Assembly (NCBI GenBank): GCA_964645655.1
Contig: CAZXZS010000002.1
Location: 124,001 to 188,000, forward strand
Origin: JAGOUA01 sp964645655
Lineage (GTDB): Bacteria; Patescibacteriota; Patescibacteriia; 2-12-FULL-60-25
Direction of reading: 5' to 3'
DNA length: 64,000 nucleotides
Made by a program: the position numbers and the translations under genes
Shown: piece after piece, positions 33,152-42,346 of the stretch
Layout: the number at the start of each line of letters is the position of its first letter
How positions within the stretch are numbered: position 1 is the first letter of the stretch
Notes under the pieces: generated by a model
Databases searched by the model: none
Seen by the model: the letters and a program-made list of their open reading frames with translations, nothing else
What the model was told of the DNA's origin: nothing

Positions 33152-33832
33152 TCAGGTGCCCTGCGTCAGGAATGCGTAGGCCTGAGAGAGGCGGATGCGG
33201 CCGATCCTTACTACGACCGGATCTTCCTCGAGCCGAGCATTTAGCGTTTCGATGCGGGCATGAAAGGCTAGGAGCGCTGACCTACGGCCAGCTTCCTCCT
33301 CTGGGAGGCTCGTGAGCCGCACCTGGGTCGAGTGCAGGATGTGCTCGAGGGATAGTGGCTTGAGGTTGGCTTGCGCATACCCGCTCGCGACGACGTCCCG
33401 TGCGGCCAGGACCTCATCCGGGATGGTCCGGGCCGCGAGGATCACGGACCCGCCCGGATCGGCGATGAGCTGATCGAAACGGATCAGGACTTCCTGCAGC
33501 ATATCTTGCGCCGCGCCGCGAAGCGCCTCCAGTGTGGGGTCGCGTATCTGCGGATCTAGGTCTTTGGCCGCCTCCGCTTCGAGGATGCTCGCATGGAGCG
33601 GGAAGTCCGTTCCCGCCCCGATAAGTCGGATGCCGACGTCTTGTCTGAGGCTGGCGAGTATCTCCCCGACTCGCCCTGTCGCTTTCGCGCCGAAACCGAA
33701 GGAGAGGTTCGCCCGTCGCTTCAGGCGCGGCGAGAAGCCCTCGAACGGTTTCAAGGTTCCATTCGCGTATGCCGCCAGTCCGCGCTCCCGGAGGTCGGCG
33801 TATTTCTTGAGGACCGGATCCCGTTCCTTCAT
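33152..33832 (-). CDS. Unknown protein with a 2H-phosphoesterase-like motif pair
   Basis: The 226-residue protein carries two H-x-S/T motifs, LHASILE (His80-Ser82) and LHSTQVRL (His167-Thr169), about 85 residues apart. That spacing and sequence recall 2H phosphoesterases (LigT-like RNA or cyclic phosphodiester hydrolases), but the rest is not recognisable, so the call is tentative. The ATG at 33832 is chosen because GGGAGG precedes it by about 6 nt, one of the few clear Shine-Dalgarno sites in the region; an earlier ATG at 33940 is less likely. It is a single gene transcribed against asnB. Confidence 0.55.
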   Translation of the reverse strand: MKERDPVLKKYADLRERGLAAYANGTLKPFEGFSPRLKRRANLSFGFGAKATGRVGEILASLRQDVGIRLIGAGTDFPLHASILEAEAAKDLDPQIRDPTLEALRGAAQDMLQEVLIRFDQLIADPGGSVILAARTIPDEVLAARDVVASGYAQANLKPLSLEHILHSTQVRLTSLPEEEAGRRSALLAFHARIETLNARLEEDPVVVRIGRIRLSQAYAFLTQGT

Positions 33833-34512
33833 GGCGTTCCCTCCCGTATGCGGGACCAAAGCGATAGGCCGAGATAGCGTACGCGTTGTAAGGATGATCA
33901 ATTTTGTCGATGTGGAGCCCGAATGGCTCTTAGAACCCAAATGGAGCAGGGGCTAAAATGTGAGCGGGTGGGCAACCCATCAACCCAAAGTGTCCCATGA
34001 GCATCCTAGAGCGGATACCGGCGAAATCCAAGCTCGCGTCGAGGTTGCCGCGCCTTGTCTTCGGTACGCAGCCGCGCCCAGCGCAAGGCGGTCCCGTGCT
34101 GCACCTCGGAACGGGAACGGGGCGCGACGGACCGGCTCCTGCTCGCGCGCGTCGGGGCGCGCGGTGCGACGGTCTTCACCGACGGGCGGGTCCGGAATTG
34201 GGGGCGACGGGTATTACGGGCGCAGCCACGCCGCCTGCGGTCATTCCAAGTGAGCGTTCTCTGGCCCATGCGAATGGTGCAGAGCTTGCGGTCAAGGCTT
34301 GACCCGCTTGCGGCGAGGGCGTACCAACAGGTCCGTGCCAAGCGATAGCCGCTCCCGTCCTCAATCTGGAAGCCTCGATCGGCCACCCTTCATCTATGGG
34401 TCCCCTGAGCCGCTCTTCAGGTGCTCCATTGTCCATGCTGTAACCCGTTAACAGGTGGGTAAATGAACCACCGCCCCTCATCGATCCTCCGGAAGGATGG
34501 TATCCGCATTGC
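33833..34512. other. Gene-poor spacer
   Basis: About 680 bases without a convincing gene. Overlapping frames on both strands give Arg-rich, low-complexity translations with no domain signature. The first part holds the ribosome-binding region of the minus-strand gene at 33832. An inverted repeat ATCCT/AGGAT lies near 34485-34499 beyond the end of the aminotransferase gene. It may be a decayed gene. Confidence 0.4.
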
Positions 34513-35490
34513 TTATCCGGCTCTTTCTTTCTGCCAGCGCAAGATCGCTTCGATGGTCATATCCGCCTGCGCATCCGTGAGCTTAGTGGAGGACGGGAGC
34601 CAGAGGCCGCGCTCGGAATAGCCCCTGTCTTGCACGCTGAATCCATGGATGGAGTGGCTCGCATAGGGCGCTTGGCTCGTGACGAGCGGATACATCTTGC
34701 GCGTCCCGATCCCTTGCGTCGCGAGATAGGCCGCCAGCCCATCCCGATCATCGACGTAGATATCGACGAACCAGGGAACGCCGGCATGCGGGCGCATGAG
34801 AGGCGCTAGGCGCTCGTAGTACCGCTTGTATAAGCGTACCTTCTTGCTGAGCAGCGTGGCGAGCCCATCGAATTGTTTCAGAACGAAATCGGCCTGGAGA
34901 TCCGTGAACTTGAAGTTGTAGCCGATCGAGTCATGCACGTCGGCTCCGCCTGTTTCACGACCGAAGTTCTTCAGTTTCTTCACGGTTCGCGCGATCGTGT
35001 CATCATCCGTTACGATGCAGCCGCCATTGCCCGCCGTCAGGATCTTGTGGGGAGAGAAAGAAAAGCAACCCACCTTCCCGAAGGTCCCCAGGTGTTTACC
35101 GTTATGCATGGATCCAAACGCTTGGCAGGCGTCCTCGATGAGTGTCACGTGCGGGTATCTCTGACGCACCTCTTCGATGCCCAGATCGCGTCCATTCAAC
35201 GAGACGTGGATGTACGTGTCTACGTCAGGTGGGAGCTCGTTATTGGCGACGAACGTTATTTTGCAGCCTGCCAGCTCAGCCGCTGTCGCCGTGGCGATCA
35301 TCGTGAGGGCGGGGATGGCCACATGTTTCGCTCCTATCGCTCGTAATGCGAGGAAAATCGCCGTCGTTCCCGAAGTCACCATTACGCAGTGCTTCACGCC
35401 TAAGAAATCCGCGATACGCCGTTCGAGCTCTTGCGTCCGCAGGAATTCCCCACCCAGTCCGTCAAGCTCATATTGCGGGATCGTGATCAT
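34513..35490 (-). CDS. DegT/DnrJ/EryC1/StrS aminotransferase (perosamine synthase-like)
   Basis: The 325-residue PLP enzyme has VTSGTTAIFLALRAIG (about residues 39-54), LIEDACQAFGSMHNGKHLGT (about residues 117-136) and FSFSPHKILTAGNGG, where the Lys would bind PLP. The C-terminal part is somewhat shorter than the usual 370-400 residues. Next to GDP-mannose 4,6-dehydratase in the same operon it would aminate GDP-4-keto-6-deoxymannose to GDP-perosamine (inference from context). It overlaps the cupin gene by 4 bp. Confidence 0.87.
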   Translation of the reverse strand: MITIPQYELDGLGGEFLRTQELERRIADFLGVKHCVMVTSGTTAIFLALRAIGAKHVAIPALTMIATATAAELAGCKITFVANNELPPDVDTYIHVSLNGRDLGIEEVRQRYPHVTLIEDACQAFGSMHNGKHLGTFGKVGCFSFSPHKILTAGNGGCIVTDDDTIARTVKKLKNFGRETGGADVHDSIGYNFKFTDLQADFVLKQFDGLATLLSKKVRLYKRYYERLAPLMRPHAGVPWFVDIYVDDRDGLAAYLATQGIGTRKMYPLVTSQAPYASHSIHGFSVQDRGYSERGLWLPSSTKLTDAQADMTIEAILRWQKERAG

Positions 35491-35876
35491 AGCATCACCT
35501 TGTCGTCGCTATGCGGCCCGTTCTTGAATTCGTAGAAAGCCGCGTCTTCCGTGACCTCGATCTTGTAGCCTCCGTCGACAAGGAAGAGGCATTCGCCCAT
35601 TTTGATGAGGTACTCCCCAACATCCTCGCCGGTGCGCGTGCAGACCGTGACCCGTAACGCGCCCTTGGTCACGATGACCGCTTCCTGGAGCCAGCTGGTC
35701 GGACGTTCGATGACTCGGTGCGTGTGCTTCGCGAAGACGTGGCCGGCATCCCGCTTCATCATGAGCATCTGAAGCGGCCAGCCGGATTCGGTGATGGGAT
35801 GGGTGCCGTCTTCGATGTCGGCATTGCTGATATGGAGGGCGACGAGCGTCGTGCCCGAGGTGATGTGGGTAATCAT
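35487..35876 (-). CDS. Cupin domain protein
   Basis: The 129-residue protein is a single cupin: HVFAKHTHRVIERPTSW with the two metal-type histidines, LQEAVIVTKGALRVTV, MGECLFLVDGGYKIEV and FYEFKNGPH near the end. Small cupins in O-antigen loci include nucleotide-sugar isomerases and proteins of unknown role. It lies between the dehydratase and aminotransferase genes with 4-bp overlaps on both sides, so it probably acts on the same sugar pathway, for instance as a 3,4-ketoisomerase or epimerase. Confidence 0.75.
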   Translation of the reverse strand: MITHITSGTTLVALHISNADIEDGTHPITESGWPLQMLMMKRDAGHVFAKHTHRVIERPTSWLQEAVIVTKGALRVTVCTRTGEDVGEYLIKMGECLFLVDGGYKIEVTEDAAFYEFKNGPHSDDKVML

Positions 35877-36838
35877 ACGAGGTGGGCGAGGTCATGGTCG
35901 ACCATCGCATGGACGATATCGCTGAATTTCATTTTCGGTTCCCAGCCTAAGGCGTTCTTGATCTTGGTGGCGTCGCCGAGGAGGAGGGGGACCTCGTTCG
36001 GGCGCAGGTACTTGTCGTCATGCTTCACATAGTCCTGCCAATTCAAGCCGACGTGCGCGAAGGCCTCCTCGACGAATTCCTTGATCGTATGGGTTTCGCC
36101 CGTGGCAACGACGTAGGTCTCCGGCGTCTCCTGTTGGAGGATTAGGTGGATCGCTTCAACGAATTCCGGCGACCAGCCCCAGTCGCGTTTCGCTTCCAGG
36201 TTCCCGAGGACGAGCGAGTCTTGCAGGCCTTTTTTGATGCGGGCGACGGCCGTGCTGACCTTCTTGGTCACGAACTGCCCTCCACGGCGCGGGCTCTCAT
36301 GATTGAAGAGGATGCCTGTTGCTGCGTAGAGGCCGTATCCCTCGCGGTATTGTCGCGTGAGGTGGTAGGCGGCGAGCTTCGCGGCCCCATACGGGCTTTG
36401 GGGAATCATGGGGGTCGTCTCGCTATATGGCGTGGGAACGCCAGGAACCCCGAACATCTCTGAGCTCGACGCTTGGTAAAAACGTGTCTGTGGGGAGAAT
36501 TTGCGGATCGCTTCCAGGACGTTCAAGACCCCGACCGTGTTCGCCTCAAGCGTGTATTGGGGGACCTCAAAGGAGACTTTTACATGGGACATGGCTCCCA
36601 AGTTATAAAATTCGTCCGGCTTATATTCGGCGATGAGGGCGGAGATCGACGGGCTGTCGGTCAGGTCGCCGTAATGCGTTGTGAAATCGTTATTCGCGTA
36701 CAGGTGGTCGATCCGTCCAGAGGCAAACGAGGAGACCCGGCGCATGATGCCATGCACTTGGTAGCCTTTGCTGAGGAGCAATTCAGCCAAATAGGAGCCG
36801 TCTTGGCCGGTCACGCCCGAAATGAGAGCTGTTTTCAT
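35873..36838 (-). CDS. gmd: GDP-mannose 4,6-dehydratase
   Basis: The 321-residue SDR has TGQDGSYLAELLL (about residues 10-22), GDLTDSPSI, the catalytic set in SSSEMFG and SPYGAAKLAAYHL (Y-x3-K), and NHESPRRG, a hallmark of Gmd. It converts GDP-D-mannose to GDP-4-keto-6-deoxy-D-mannose, precursor of GDP-fucose, rhamnose or perosamine. Together with the DegT aminotransferase downstream it points to perosamine; a GT11 fucosyltransferase-like gene at 41387 also leaves room for fucose. It is the first gene of a three-gene minus-strand operon. Confidence 0.93.
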   Translation of the reverse strand: MKTALISGVTGQDGSYLAELLLSKGYQVHGIMRRVSSFASGRIDHLYANNDFTTHYGDLTDSPSISALIAEYKPDEFYNLGAMSHVKVSFEVPQYTLEANTVGVLNVLEAIRKFSPQTRFYQASSSEMFGVPGVPTPYSETTPMIPQSPYGAAKLAAYHLTRQYREGYGLYAATGILFNHESPRRGGQFVTKKVSTAVARIKKGLQDSLVLGNLEAKRDWGWSPEFVEAIHLILQQETPETYVVATGETHTIKEFVEEAFAHVGLNWQDYVKHDDKYLRPNEVPLLLGDATKIKNALGWEPKMKFSDIVHAMVDHDLAHLV

Positions 36839-36942
36839 GTGGGGTCTCGTGTTGAGGGAAATGAAGGGGAGACAACCGCGCGTAGCGGAGATGGGCTGAC
36901 TTTAGGGGAAGGGGCGAAAAATGTACAGGGTTAAGGCGATTA

Positions 36943-36970
36943 TTGACAGCGGAGGCCGATGTGCTACTGT
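36943..36970 (+). promoter_or_regulatory. Leaderless promoter of the GT2 gene
   Basis: TTGACA (36943-36948), a 16-nt spacer and TGC-TACTGT (extended -10, hexamer 36965-36970) end 6 nt before the ATG at 36977. Confidence 0.75.
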
Positions 36971-36976
36971 TTTTTC

Positions 36977-37861
36977 ATGAAAACGCTGACGTATGTCGTC
37001 TCGACCCGCAACAAGCTCCCGGCCTTGTGCAAGTCCCTGCCTCGATTGATCGCCGCCAAGCAGGCGGATGAGGAGATCATCGTCATGGATGGCGCGAGCA
37101 CAGACGGGACAAAGGAGTACCTGGAAGGCCTGCTTGCTTCCGGCCAGATCGACCAATACGTCTCCGAACCCGATTTTGGGGAGTCGCACGGCTTCAACAA
37201 GGCGATGTTCCTGGCGAGTGGCGAATTGCTGAAGATCATCACGGATGATGACTTCTTTTGGCCGCCAGCGATCCAGGCCTGCAAGCAATTTCTGTTGGCT
37301 CATCCGGGCATCGACCTTCTTTCTGCGAACGGACAGAAGAAACGTTTCGAGGTGGACGCGGCTTACCAATGGTTTCGTGACAGCGAGGCTTACCAGCGTT
37401 GGCGGGCGACCGGCGTCCCATTCGCATTCTGCGGTCTAGGGCTGATGATCCGTAAGCGCTCCTTGCCCTTGACTGGTTGGCTGAACCCATCTTACATCAA
37501 GGTCGACGCGGAGTTTTCCTTGCGCGTCACGGCGGGAAAAGCGGCCTTGGCATGGTATACGGGGGTCGCGTTTGTGCACTTGGCGAACCCGGGCGGAAAC
37601 ACCTTCACCAAGCACGAACGAATCTATGCGGAAACCATCCAGTTGGACCGGCAATATCTGGGTCGAAACCCTTCGCTGTTGGCGCGTATGCGGCATTTCC
37701 TGGCCAAGTGTTGGCGTTCGCGTTGGCCGGAGCCTCCTGTCCCAGCCATCGCGTTCGACTCCGAGCATTTTGGCGCTCTGTTCGCCGATTGCGAGCGCCA
37801 CTTGCAGGCGCATCCGGAATTGGCGGGGACATTCCTCGTCCCAAAGGGGCACGTCGTCTAA
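36977..37861 (+). CDS. GT2 family glycosyltransferase
   Basis: The 294-residue protein begins with a GT-A fold typical of family 2: YVVSTRNKLPALCKSL (about residues 5-20), DEEIIVMDGASTDGTKEYLE (about residues 34-53), and DDDFFWPP as the metal-binding acidic motif. The region GLGLMIRKRSLPLTGW fits the acceptor side. An earlier in-frame ATG at 36959 is excluded because it lies inside the promoter spacer. It precedes an acyltransferase gene. Confidence 0.85.
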   Translation: MKTLTYVVSTRNKLPALCKSLPRLIAAKQADEEIIVMDGASTDGTKEYLEGLLASGQIDQYVSEPDFGESHGFNKAMFLASGELLKIITDDDFFWPPAIQACKQFLLAHPGIDLLSANGQKKRFEVDAAYQWFRDSEAYQRWRATGVPFAFCGLGLMIRKRSLPLTGWLNPSYIKVDAEFSLRVTAGKAALAWYTGVAFVHLANPGGNTFTKHERIYAETIQLDRQYLGRNPSLLARMRHFLAKCWRSRWPEPPVPAIAFDSEHFGALFADCERHLQAHPELAGTFLVPKGHVV

Positions 37862-37892
37862 CGTTCCATCGCCACAAGAAAGGTGAGTCGGT

Positions 37893-38444
37893 ATGAATGG
37901 CTTCGATCTGGCTCAATTTTGCGGATGCGGAGAGGATGTCTTCGTAAGTCCGCTCGCCTCATTCGTGCGGCCGCAGCTGGTCAGGCTCGGAAACCATGTC
38001 GCGATCGATCCCTTCGTCCACTGCGCCACGGCTCTCGAGACGGGGGACCATGTCCATATCTCTGCGCATGTCAGCATCATCGGCGGGAAGGATGGGGTTT
38101 TGCGCATGGGGCATTTCACGAACATCTCGGTGGGGGGGCGGATCATCTGCGGATCGGACGCGTTTCTTGGGGAGGGGCTCGTCGCGGCGCCCGGGATCCC
38201 CGATGCCTTCCGCGACCGTCTGATCGTCGAGCCTGTCGTCTTTGAGGACTTCGTGAACACGGGGGCGGGCGTGATCATCTTTCCAGGCGTGCGGCTCGCC
38301 GAAGGGACGGTCATCGGGGCCGGTTCGGTCGTCATGGGAAGCACTGAGCCGTGGACGGTGTATGTGGGCGCTCCCGCCCGTCCGCTTAAAGCCCGCTCCA
38401 GGGAGCGCATGCTGGAATATGCCCGACAGATGGGGTACCGATGA
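37893..38444 (+). CDS. Left-handed beta-helix acyltransferase
   Basis: The 183-residue protein is a hexapeptide-repeat acyltransferase: LGNHVAIDPFVHCATALETGDHVHISAHV read in pieces (GNHVAID, GDHVHIS), TGAGVIIFPGVRLAEG and IGAGSVVMGS. A catalytic His is probably in HVHISAHVSI. AAAGGTGAG about 8 nt before the ATG is a good ribosome-binding site. It could O- or N-acetylate a sugar such as perosamine made by the divergent operon. It ends in a terminator. Confidence 0.85.
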   Translation: MNGFDLAQFCGCGEDVFVSPLASFVRPQLVRLGNHVAIDPFVHCATALETGDHVHISAHVSIIGGKDGVLRMGHFTNISVGGRIICGSDAFLGEGLVAAPGIPDAFRDRLIVEPVVFEDFVNTGAGVIIFPGVRLAEGTVIGAGSVVMGSTEPWTVYVGAPARPLKARSRERMLEYARQMGYR

Positions 38445-38455
38445 TGGTTTTCTGA

Positions 38456-38484
38456 GGCGGGATCAAGCATTTCCCGTCTTTTTT
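38456..38484 (+). terminator. Intrinsic terminator after the acyltransferase gene
   Basis: GGCGGGA (38456-38462) pairs with TCCCGTC (38472-38478) with one G-T pair, followed by six T residues. Confidence 0.8.
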
Positions 38485-38511
38485 GTTGCCGTGGGAAGCG
38501 TTCGTTTGCGT

Positions 38512-38540
38512 TTGACAAAATGGTGAAAATTCTTTGAAAT
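38512..38540 (+). promoter_or_regulatory. Promoter of the second glycosyltransferase operon
   Basis: TTGACA (38512-38517), a 17-nt spacer and TGAAAT (38535-38540) precede the ATG at 38570. The TTG at 38534 that opens the reading frame overlaps the -10 and cannot be the start. Confidence 0.55.
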
Positions 38541-38569
38541 ATAGCCAATATGTCTTTGGCCGCCTCCAC

Positions 38570-39742
38570 ATGATGACCCCTTCCCTCGTACCGTTTGATG
38601 CCTGCTCGGTGTTTCGGCGGAAGGTGGCCCGTCGGCTCTTCGGGAGCGTGCGCCTGCTTCCTCCGGGATCGGCTCGCGGATCGGTCCTTTTGTCCTATGT
38701 GACGCATCCCTTCACGATCTCCAAGCAGGAGTTGGAGCAGGTGCCCCACACCAATCCGATCGAGTGCTTGGAGGTCGCTGAGGCATTTTTGCGCTTGGGG
38801 TATGCGGTTGACGTCATCGATGCCTGGAACAAGGCGTTCATCCCATCGCGCCCCTATGCGTTCTGCGTGGATATCCAGAGCAATCTGGAGCGTTTGGCGC
38901 CGCTCTTACCGCCCACATGCCAGAGGCTGTTTTATGTGACCGGGGCGCATTGGCTGTTCCAGAATCATGCAGAGTATGCGCAGCTTATGGCGTTGCGTGC
39001 GCGCAGGGGGATCGCGCTTCAGCCGCGGCGGACGGTTGAGCCGTCTCGCGGGTCGGAGATTGCCCACCGGATCTTCGGGCTTGGGAATGCGTTCATCCGT
39101 CAGACCTATGGGCCGGTAGGTGAAACGATCCATCCGCTCCCGTTGCCGGCTTCCGTCTCTTTTCCGGCGCCGAACCAGGTGCGTGATCCTTCGGTCCGGA
39201 AGCGCTTCTTATGGATCGGCGGGGGCGGTGCGGTCCATAAGGGACTCGATGTTGTGTTGGAGGCGTTCGCCACCCTGCCGGAATATGAGCTTACCGTCTG
39301 CGGACCCGTAGCGGCAGAGGCGGATTTTGTCGCCGCGTATCAAAAAGAGCTATTTGAAACGCCGAATATTAAGGCGGTTGGCCGAATAAACGTACGCGGT
39401 CCCGAATTCAAGGCATTGTTAGAGCGGGCGGTTGCCGTGATTTCGCCGTCCTGTTCCGAGGGGACGTCCGGAAGCGTCGTGACCGCGATGCATGGGGGGC
39501 TGATCCCGATCGTCAGTCAGGCTTCCGGAGTCGAGGTCGGAGATTTTGGCATCGTCTTGCCGGAAGGGACGGTTGAGGCGGTTACCCGTGCCGTCCGTGA
39601 AGTCTCCGCCTTTCCCGAGGCTGATCTACGTCGTCGCTCCCTTGCGACCTGGGAGTATGCGCATTCCTATCATACTCGTGCCCATTTTCGTGAAGCGCTA
39701 CAGGCATTCATTGCTGGCCTCGATGTCTCTTCACGCGACTGA
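38570..39742 (+). CDS. GT4-like glycosyltransferase
   Basis: The 390-residue protein is GT-B-like: FLWIGGGGAVHKGLDVVLEA in the hinge (about residues 207-226) and ISPSCSEGTSGSVVTAMHGG (about residues 291-310), where the second Glu of the E-x7-E motif is replaced. The N-terminal half has YVTHPFTISKQ and a C-V-D-I-Q-S-N-L-E stretch. Members with this kind of motif include Glycos_transf_1-type proteins of uncertain donor use. An alternative start is the next ATG at 38573. First gene of a four-gene operon. Confidence 0.75.
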   Translation: MMTPSLVPFDACSVFRRKVARRLFGSVRLLPPGSARGSVLLSYVTHPFTISKQELEQVPHTNPIECLEVAEAFLRLGYAVDVIDAWNKAFIPSRPYAFCVDIQSNLERLAPLLPPTCQRLFYVTGAHWLFQNHAEYAQLMALRARRGIALQPRRTVEPSRGSEIAHRIFGLGNAFIRQTYGPVGETIHPLPLPASVSFPAPNQVRDPSVRKRFLWIGGGGAVHKGLDVVLEAFATLPEYELTVCGPVAAEADFVAAYQKELFETPNIKAVGRINVRGPEFKALLERAVAVISPSCSEGTSGSVVTAMHGGLIPIVSQASGVEVGDFGIVLPEGTVEAVTRAVREVSAFPEADLRRRSLATWEYAHSYHTRAHFREALQAFIAGLDVSSRD

Positions 39743-39751
39743 TTTTTTCCT

Positions 39752-40606
39752 ATGGACCCGCTTATCTCCATTATCATTCCCGCGCATAATTCCGCTGCGA
39801 CCATCGGGACGGCGATCCAATCGATGTTGGGACAGACGTATGCGAATACGGAAATCGTGGTCGTCGATGACGCTAGTACGGACGCGACACCGGAGGTCGT
39901 CCAGGCCCTCGCCTTGGCGCATCCACGGGTCAGCTACCATCGCTTGCCGTATGACGACCCGCACCGGTTCAACGCGCGGGGGAGGAATATAAACGCCGGA
40001 TATATGGCCCGGAACTACGGCTTCACGAAAATACATGGGGAATGGGTGACGTTTCAGGATGCGGATGACGCGTCGCTCCGCAATCGTCTCGAGGTCCAGT
40101 ACCGACTGGCCTGCGAATATGATGCGCTGCATGTATGCATACAGTGGCAGCGGTACCGCGATGACCTGCTGGGGAAGGCTCTCGACGTCGACCGGATTTT
40201 CGCGGAGAAGGCGGGAGTATTGGTTTCCCCCGATCAAATCACCGGGCTGGCGCGTCGAACAAAGGGTCCCGTCATTCCACTCTTGGGCAGACTGAACGCG
40301 CGGATTCCCTTCGAGATCAAGACGGCGCGGGTCGTGAATCGCTTGTTCTTTCGTTCATTGGCCTCTTATCCGGCTTCCGGGAACAGCCCCTTGTTCCGGA
40401 CCGAGATCTTGGAGCGGGTACGCTTTCGGGCCTTGCCGGAGCGGGTCTGGCCGTCGTTCACGGGTCGGGGAGCCGACCGAGATTTCAACTTTCAGGTCGC
40501 GGAGACGTATGGGCGTTCTATCGCCTTCAACCTTCCCCTGTACCTGTATCGCGTCAGCCGCCAGAACGAGCCGTTCGTGGGTTATGAGCCGTATCTTATC
40601 CCCTAA
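39752..40606 (+). CDS. GT2 family glycosyltransferase
   Basis: The 284-residue protein starts with the GT-A signature ISIIIPAHNSAATIGTAIQS (residues 5-24), then IVVVDDASTDATPEVVQA (about residues 35-52) and VTFQDADDAS as the D-x-D motif. A later segment LPERVWPSFTGRGADRDFNF could contain the catalytic base. It follows the preceding gene by 9 nt and precedes a methyltransferase-like gene by 10 nt. Confidence 0.87.
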   Translation: MDPLISIIIPAHNSAATIGTAIQSMLGQTYANTEIVVVDDASTDATPEVVQALALAHPRVSYHRLPYDDPHRFNARGRNINAGYMARNYGFTKIHGEWVTFQDADDASLRNRLEVQYRLACEYDALHVCIQWQRYRDDLLGKALDVDRIFAEKAGVLVSPDQITGLARRTKGPVIPLLGRLNARIPFEIKTARVVNRLFFRSLASYPASGNSPLFRTEILERVRFRALPERVWPSFTGRGADRDFNFQVAETYGRSIAFNLPLYLYRVSRQNEPFVGYEPYLIP

Positions 40607-40616
40607 TCCCGCCCCT

Positions 40617-41390
40617 ATGTCATTTCGAGATCGGTTAAAGCGGGTCGCGTGGCTGCGGGTGGCGGTCGTATCTCTGCGTGTCTTGCGGAATAAGCATAGC
40701 CTCCCGGCGCGCATGCGTGGGCTGGTTTCCTATTTCGCCGATTGGCGTCGGTACCGGCGGCTGCCCGCGAACCCCCGTTTTCCGGTGCGGATTCGTGACG
40801 CGTATCCCTGTGTTCACGATAAGACCAGCACCACTCCCGTTGGGGCGGTCTATTTCTACCAGGATGCGTGGTGCGCGGGCCGTGTTTTCGCGACTCGGCC
40901 TGAGCGTCATTACGACATCGGTTCGAAGGCGGAGATGGTGGGGATCATTTCCCAATTCGTCCCCACGACAATGATCGATATCCGTCCGCTGACGCTGTCG
41001 TTACCGGGGCTCTCTTTTCTTAAGGGGGATATCCTCCATCTTCCGTTCACGGACCGAAGCATCGCCTCACTGAGTTCGATTTGCGTCTTGGAACATATCG
41101 GTTTGGGACGGTATGGCGACGCTCTTGACTCGTTCGGCTCCGAAAAGACGGTGCGGGAGCTGATCCGCGTCCTGGCTCCGAACGGAAACCTGTTTATCAC
41201 GGTTCCGGTGGACGCGGAGGACCGAGTCTATTTCAACGCGCATCGAGCCTTTACCCGCGCCACGGTCTTGGAGCTGTTTGCGGAGCTTGGCCTGGTTGAG
41301 GAGCGGTACATTTACGGCGACCGTTTGGAGGGGGCGTACGCGCCCGAGAAGGGGTTCGGTACGGGCCTCTATCATTTTCGGCGGGTATGA
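40617..41390 (+). CDS. DUF268/class I methyltransferase-like protein
   Basis: The 257-residue protein has HYDIGSKAEMVGIISQF (about residues 101-117), TMIDIRPL, GDILHLPFTDRSIASLSSIC and VLEHIGLGRYGD, a pattern seen in DUF268 and methyltransf_11 proteins, followed by RELIRVLAPNGNLFITVPV. The classic glycine-rich SAM loop is weak, so catalysis is not certain. The start at 40617 avoids a long overlap with the GT2 gene. It overlaps the GT11 gene by 4 bp. Confidence 0.75.
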   Translation: MSFRDRLKRVAWLRVAVVSLRVLRNKHSLPARMRGLVSYFADWRRYRRLPANPRFPVRIRDAYPCVHDKTSTTPVGAVYFYQDAWCAGRVFATRPERHYDIGSKAEMVGIISQFVPTTMIDIRPLTLSLPGLSFLKGDILHLPFTDRSIASLSSICVLEHIGLGRYGDALDSFGSEKTVRELIRVLAPNGNLFITVPVDAEDRVYFNAHRAFTRATVLELFAELGLVEERYIYGDRLEGAYAPEKGFGTGLYHFRRV

Positions 41391-42328
41391 GGCAGCGCCG
41401 CGTCGTCATCTTGGCGGCTTCCGGCGGGGAGCTTGCGAATCAGTTGTGGAATTACGTCAGCCTGTTCGCGTATGCGTGCGAGCGCGGCTATCGCCTTGAG
41501 AACCCTAGCTTTTTTGAGTATGGCGCTTCGTTCGCGATGGAGCCGCCAAGCCGTTTCTTCAAGTGGCTCTTTTTTGCGCCGTTTAAGGGATATGTGAAGC
41601 GCAAGCAGGCCTTCCGACGTCGGGCTTGGCGAAAGATATACGGTTGGTATGCGTCACTCCTCGCTTGGTGTCATCGGCTCACCCTCGTTAGGCATGCGGC
41701 GACCGAGGCCGTCCCTTTTTACTTGCCTCCTAGCGCGGAGCCTCGAGATCAGCTTCTACGGGCTGAGCGGGCTTTGGGGGACTTGTATTTTGATGGCTGG
41801 CTCTTTCGTAATCCTGTCGGCTTGGAGCGGTACCGTCCGGAGATCCGGACGTTCATCAAGCCTCGCCGCGACATCCTTGAGCGGGTCGAGCGACGGGTCG
41901 AAGCTTTGCGTGCCGGCTACGCGTACCTGGTGGGCGTCCATTTTCGCCAAGGTGACTACCGGTATTGGCGAGGTGGCGCGTATGCGCTTGAAGCGACGCG
42001 CGTGCGAGAAATCTTGGAGGAGTATCTCGTCGTGACGGGTCGTGACCGGCGCTCGACGCGGTTCGTCGTCGCTTCCGATGGGCCCGTCGATTTGGGGCTT
42101 TTCGCTGGCATCGAGGTCGTGCTGAGCGGGCAGGATGCCGTAACAGACCTCTTCTTGCTCGCCGCGACAGATGTGGTGATCGGTTCGAACAGCACGTTTG
42201 GCGCGTTTGCCGCCTATTACGGCGATATTCCCTTCGTTGTCATGCGGCGCGAGCCGATGGATTGGAAATATTACGAAGGCAAGACCCGCTTTTTTGAGAA
42301 CCGCGATTCGACGATGGTGTTTTACTGA
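41387..42328 (+). CDS. GT11-like alpha-1,2-fucosyltransferase family protein
   Basis: The 313-residue protein has the GT11 features: an N-terminal GGELANQLWNYVSLFAYA (about residues 14-31), the H-x-R-x-x-D-type motif VGVHFRQGDYRYW (about residues 184-196), FVVASDGPVDL and the C-terminal DLFLLAATDVVIGSNSTFG. GT11 enzymes use GDP-fucose, which would link it to the gmd pathway, although no GDP-fucose synthase is seen in the window. Last gene of the operon. Confidence 0.82.
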   Translation: MRQRRVVILAASGGELANQLWNYVSLFAYACERGYRLENPSFFEYGASFAMEPPSRFFKWLFFAPFKGYVKRKQAFRRRAWRKIYGWYASLLAWCHRLTLVRHAATEAVPFYLPPSAEPRDQLLRAERALGDLYFDGWLFRNPVGLERYRPEIRTFIKPRRDILERVERRVEALRAGYAYLVGVHFRQGDYRYWRGGAYALEATRVREILEEYLVVTGRDRRSTRFVVASDGPVDLGLFAGIEVVLSGQDAVTDLFLLAATDVVIGSNSTFGAFAAYYGDIPFVVMRREPMDWKYYEGKTRFFENRDSTMVFY

Positions 42329-42346
42329 GGGGGGGGGTGAGGCGTG

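Noticed and set aside
36959..36976. ATG at 36959 as start of the GT2 gene
   Set aside because: It lies in the promoter spacer upstream of the -10 box. The ATG at 36977 starts at the predicted first transcribed base.
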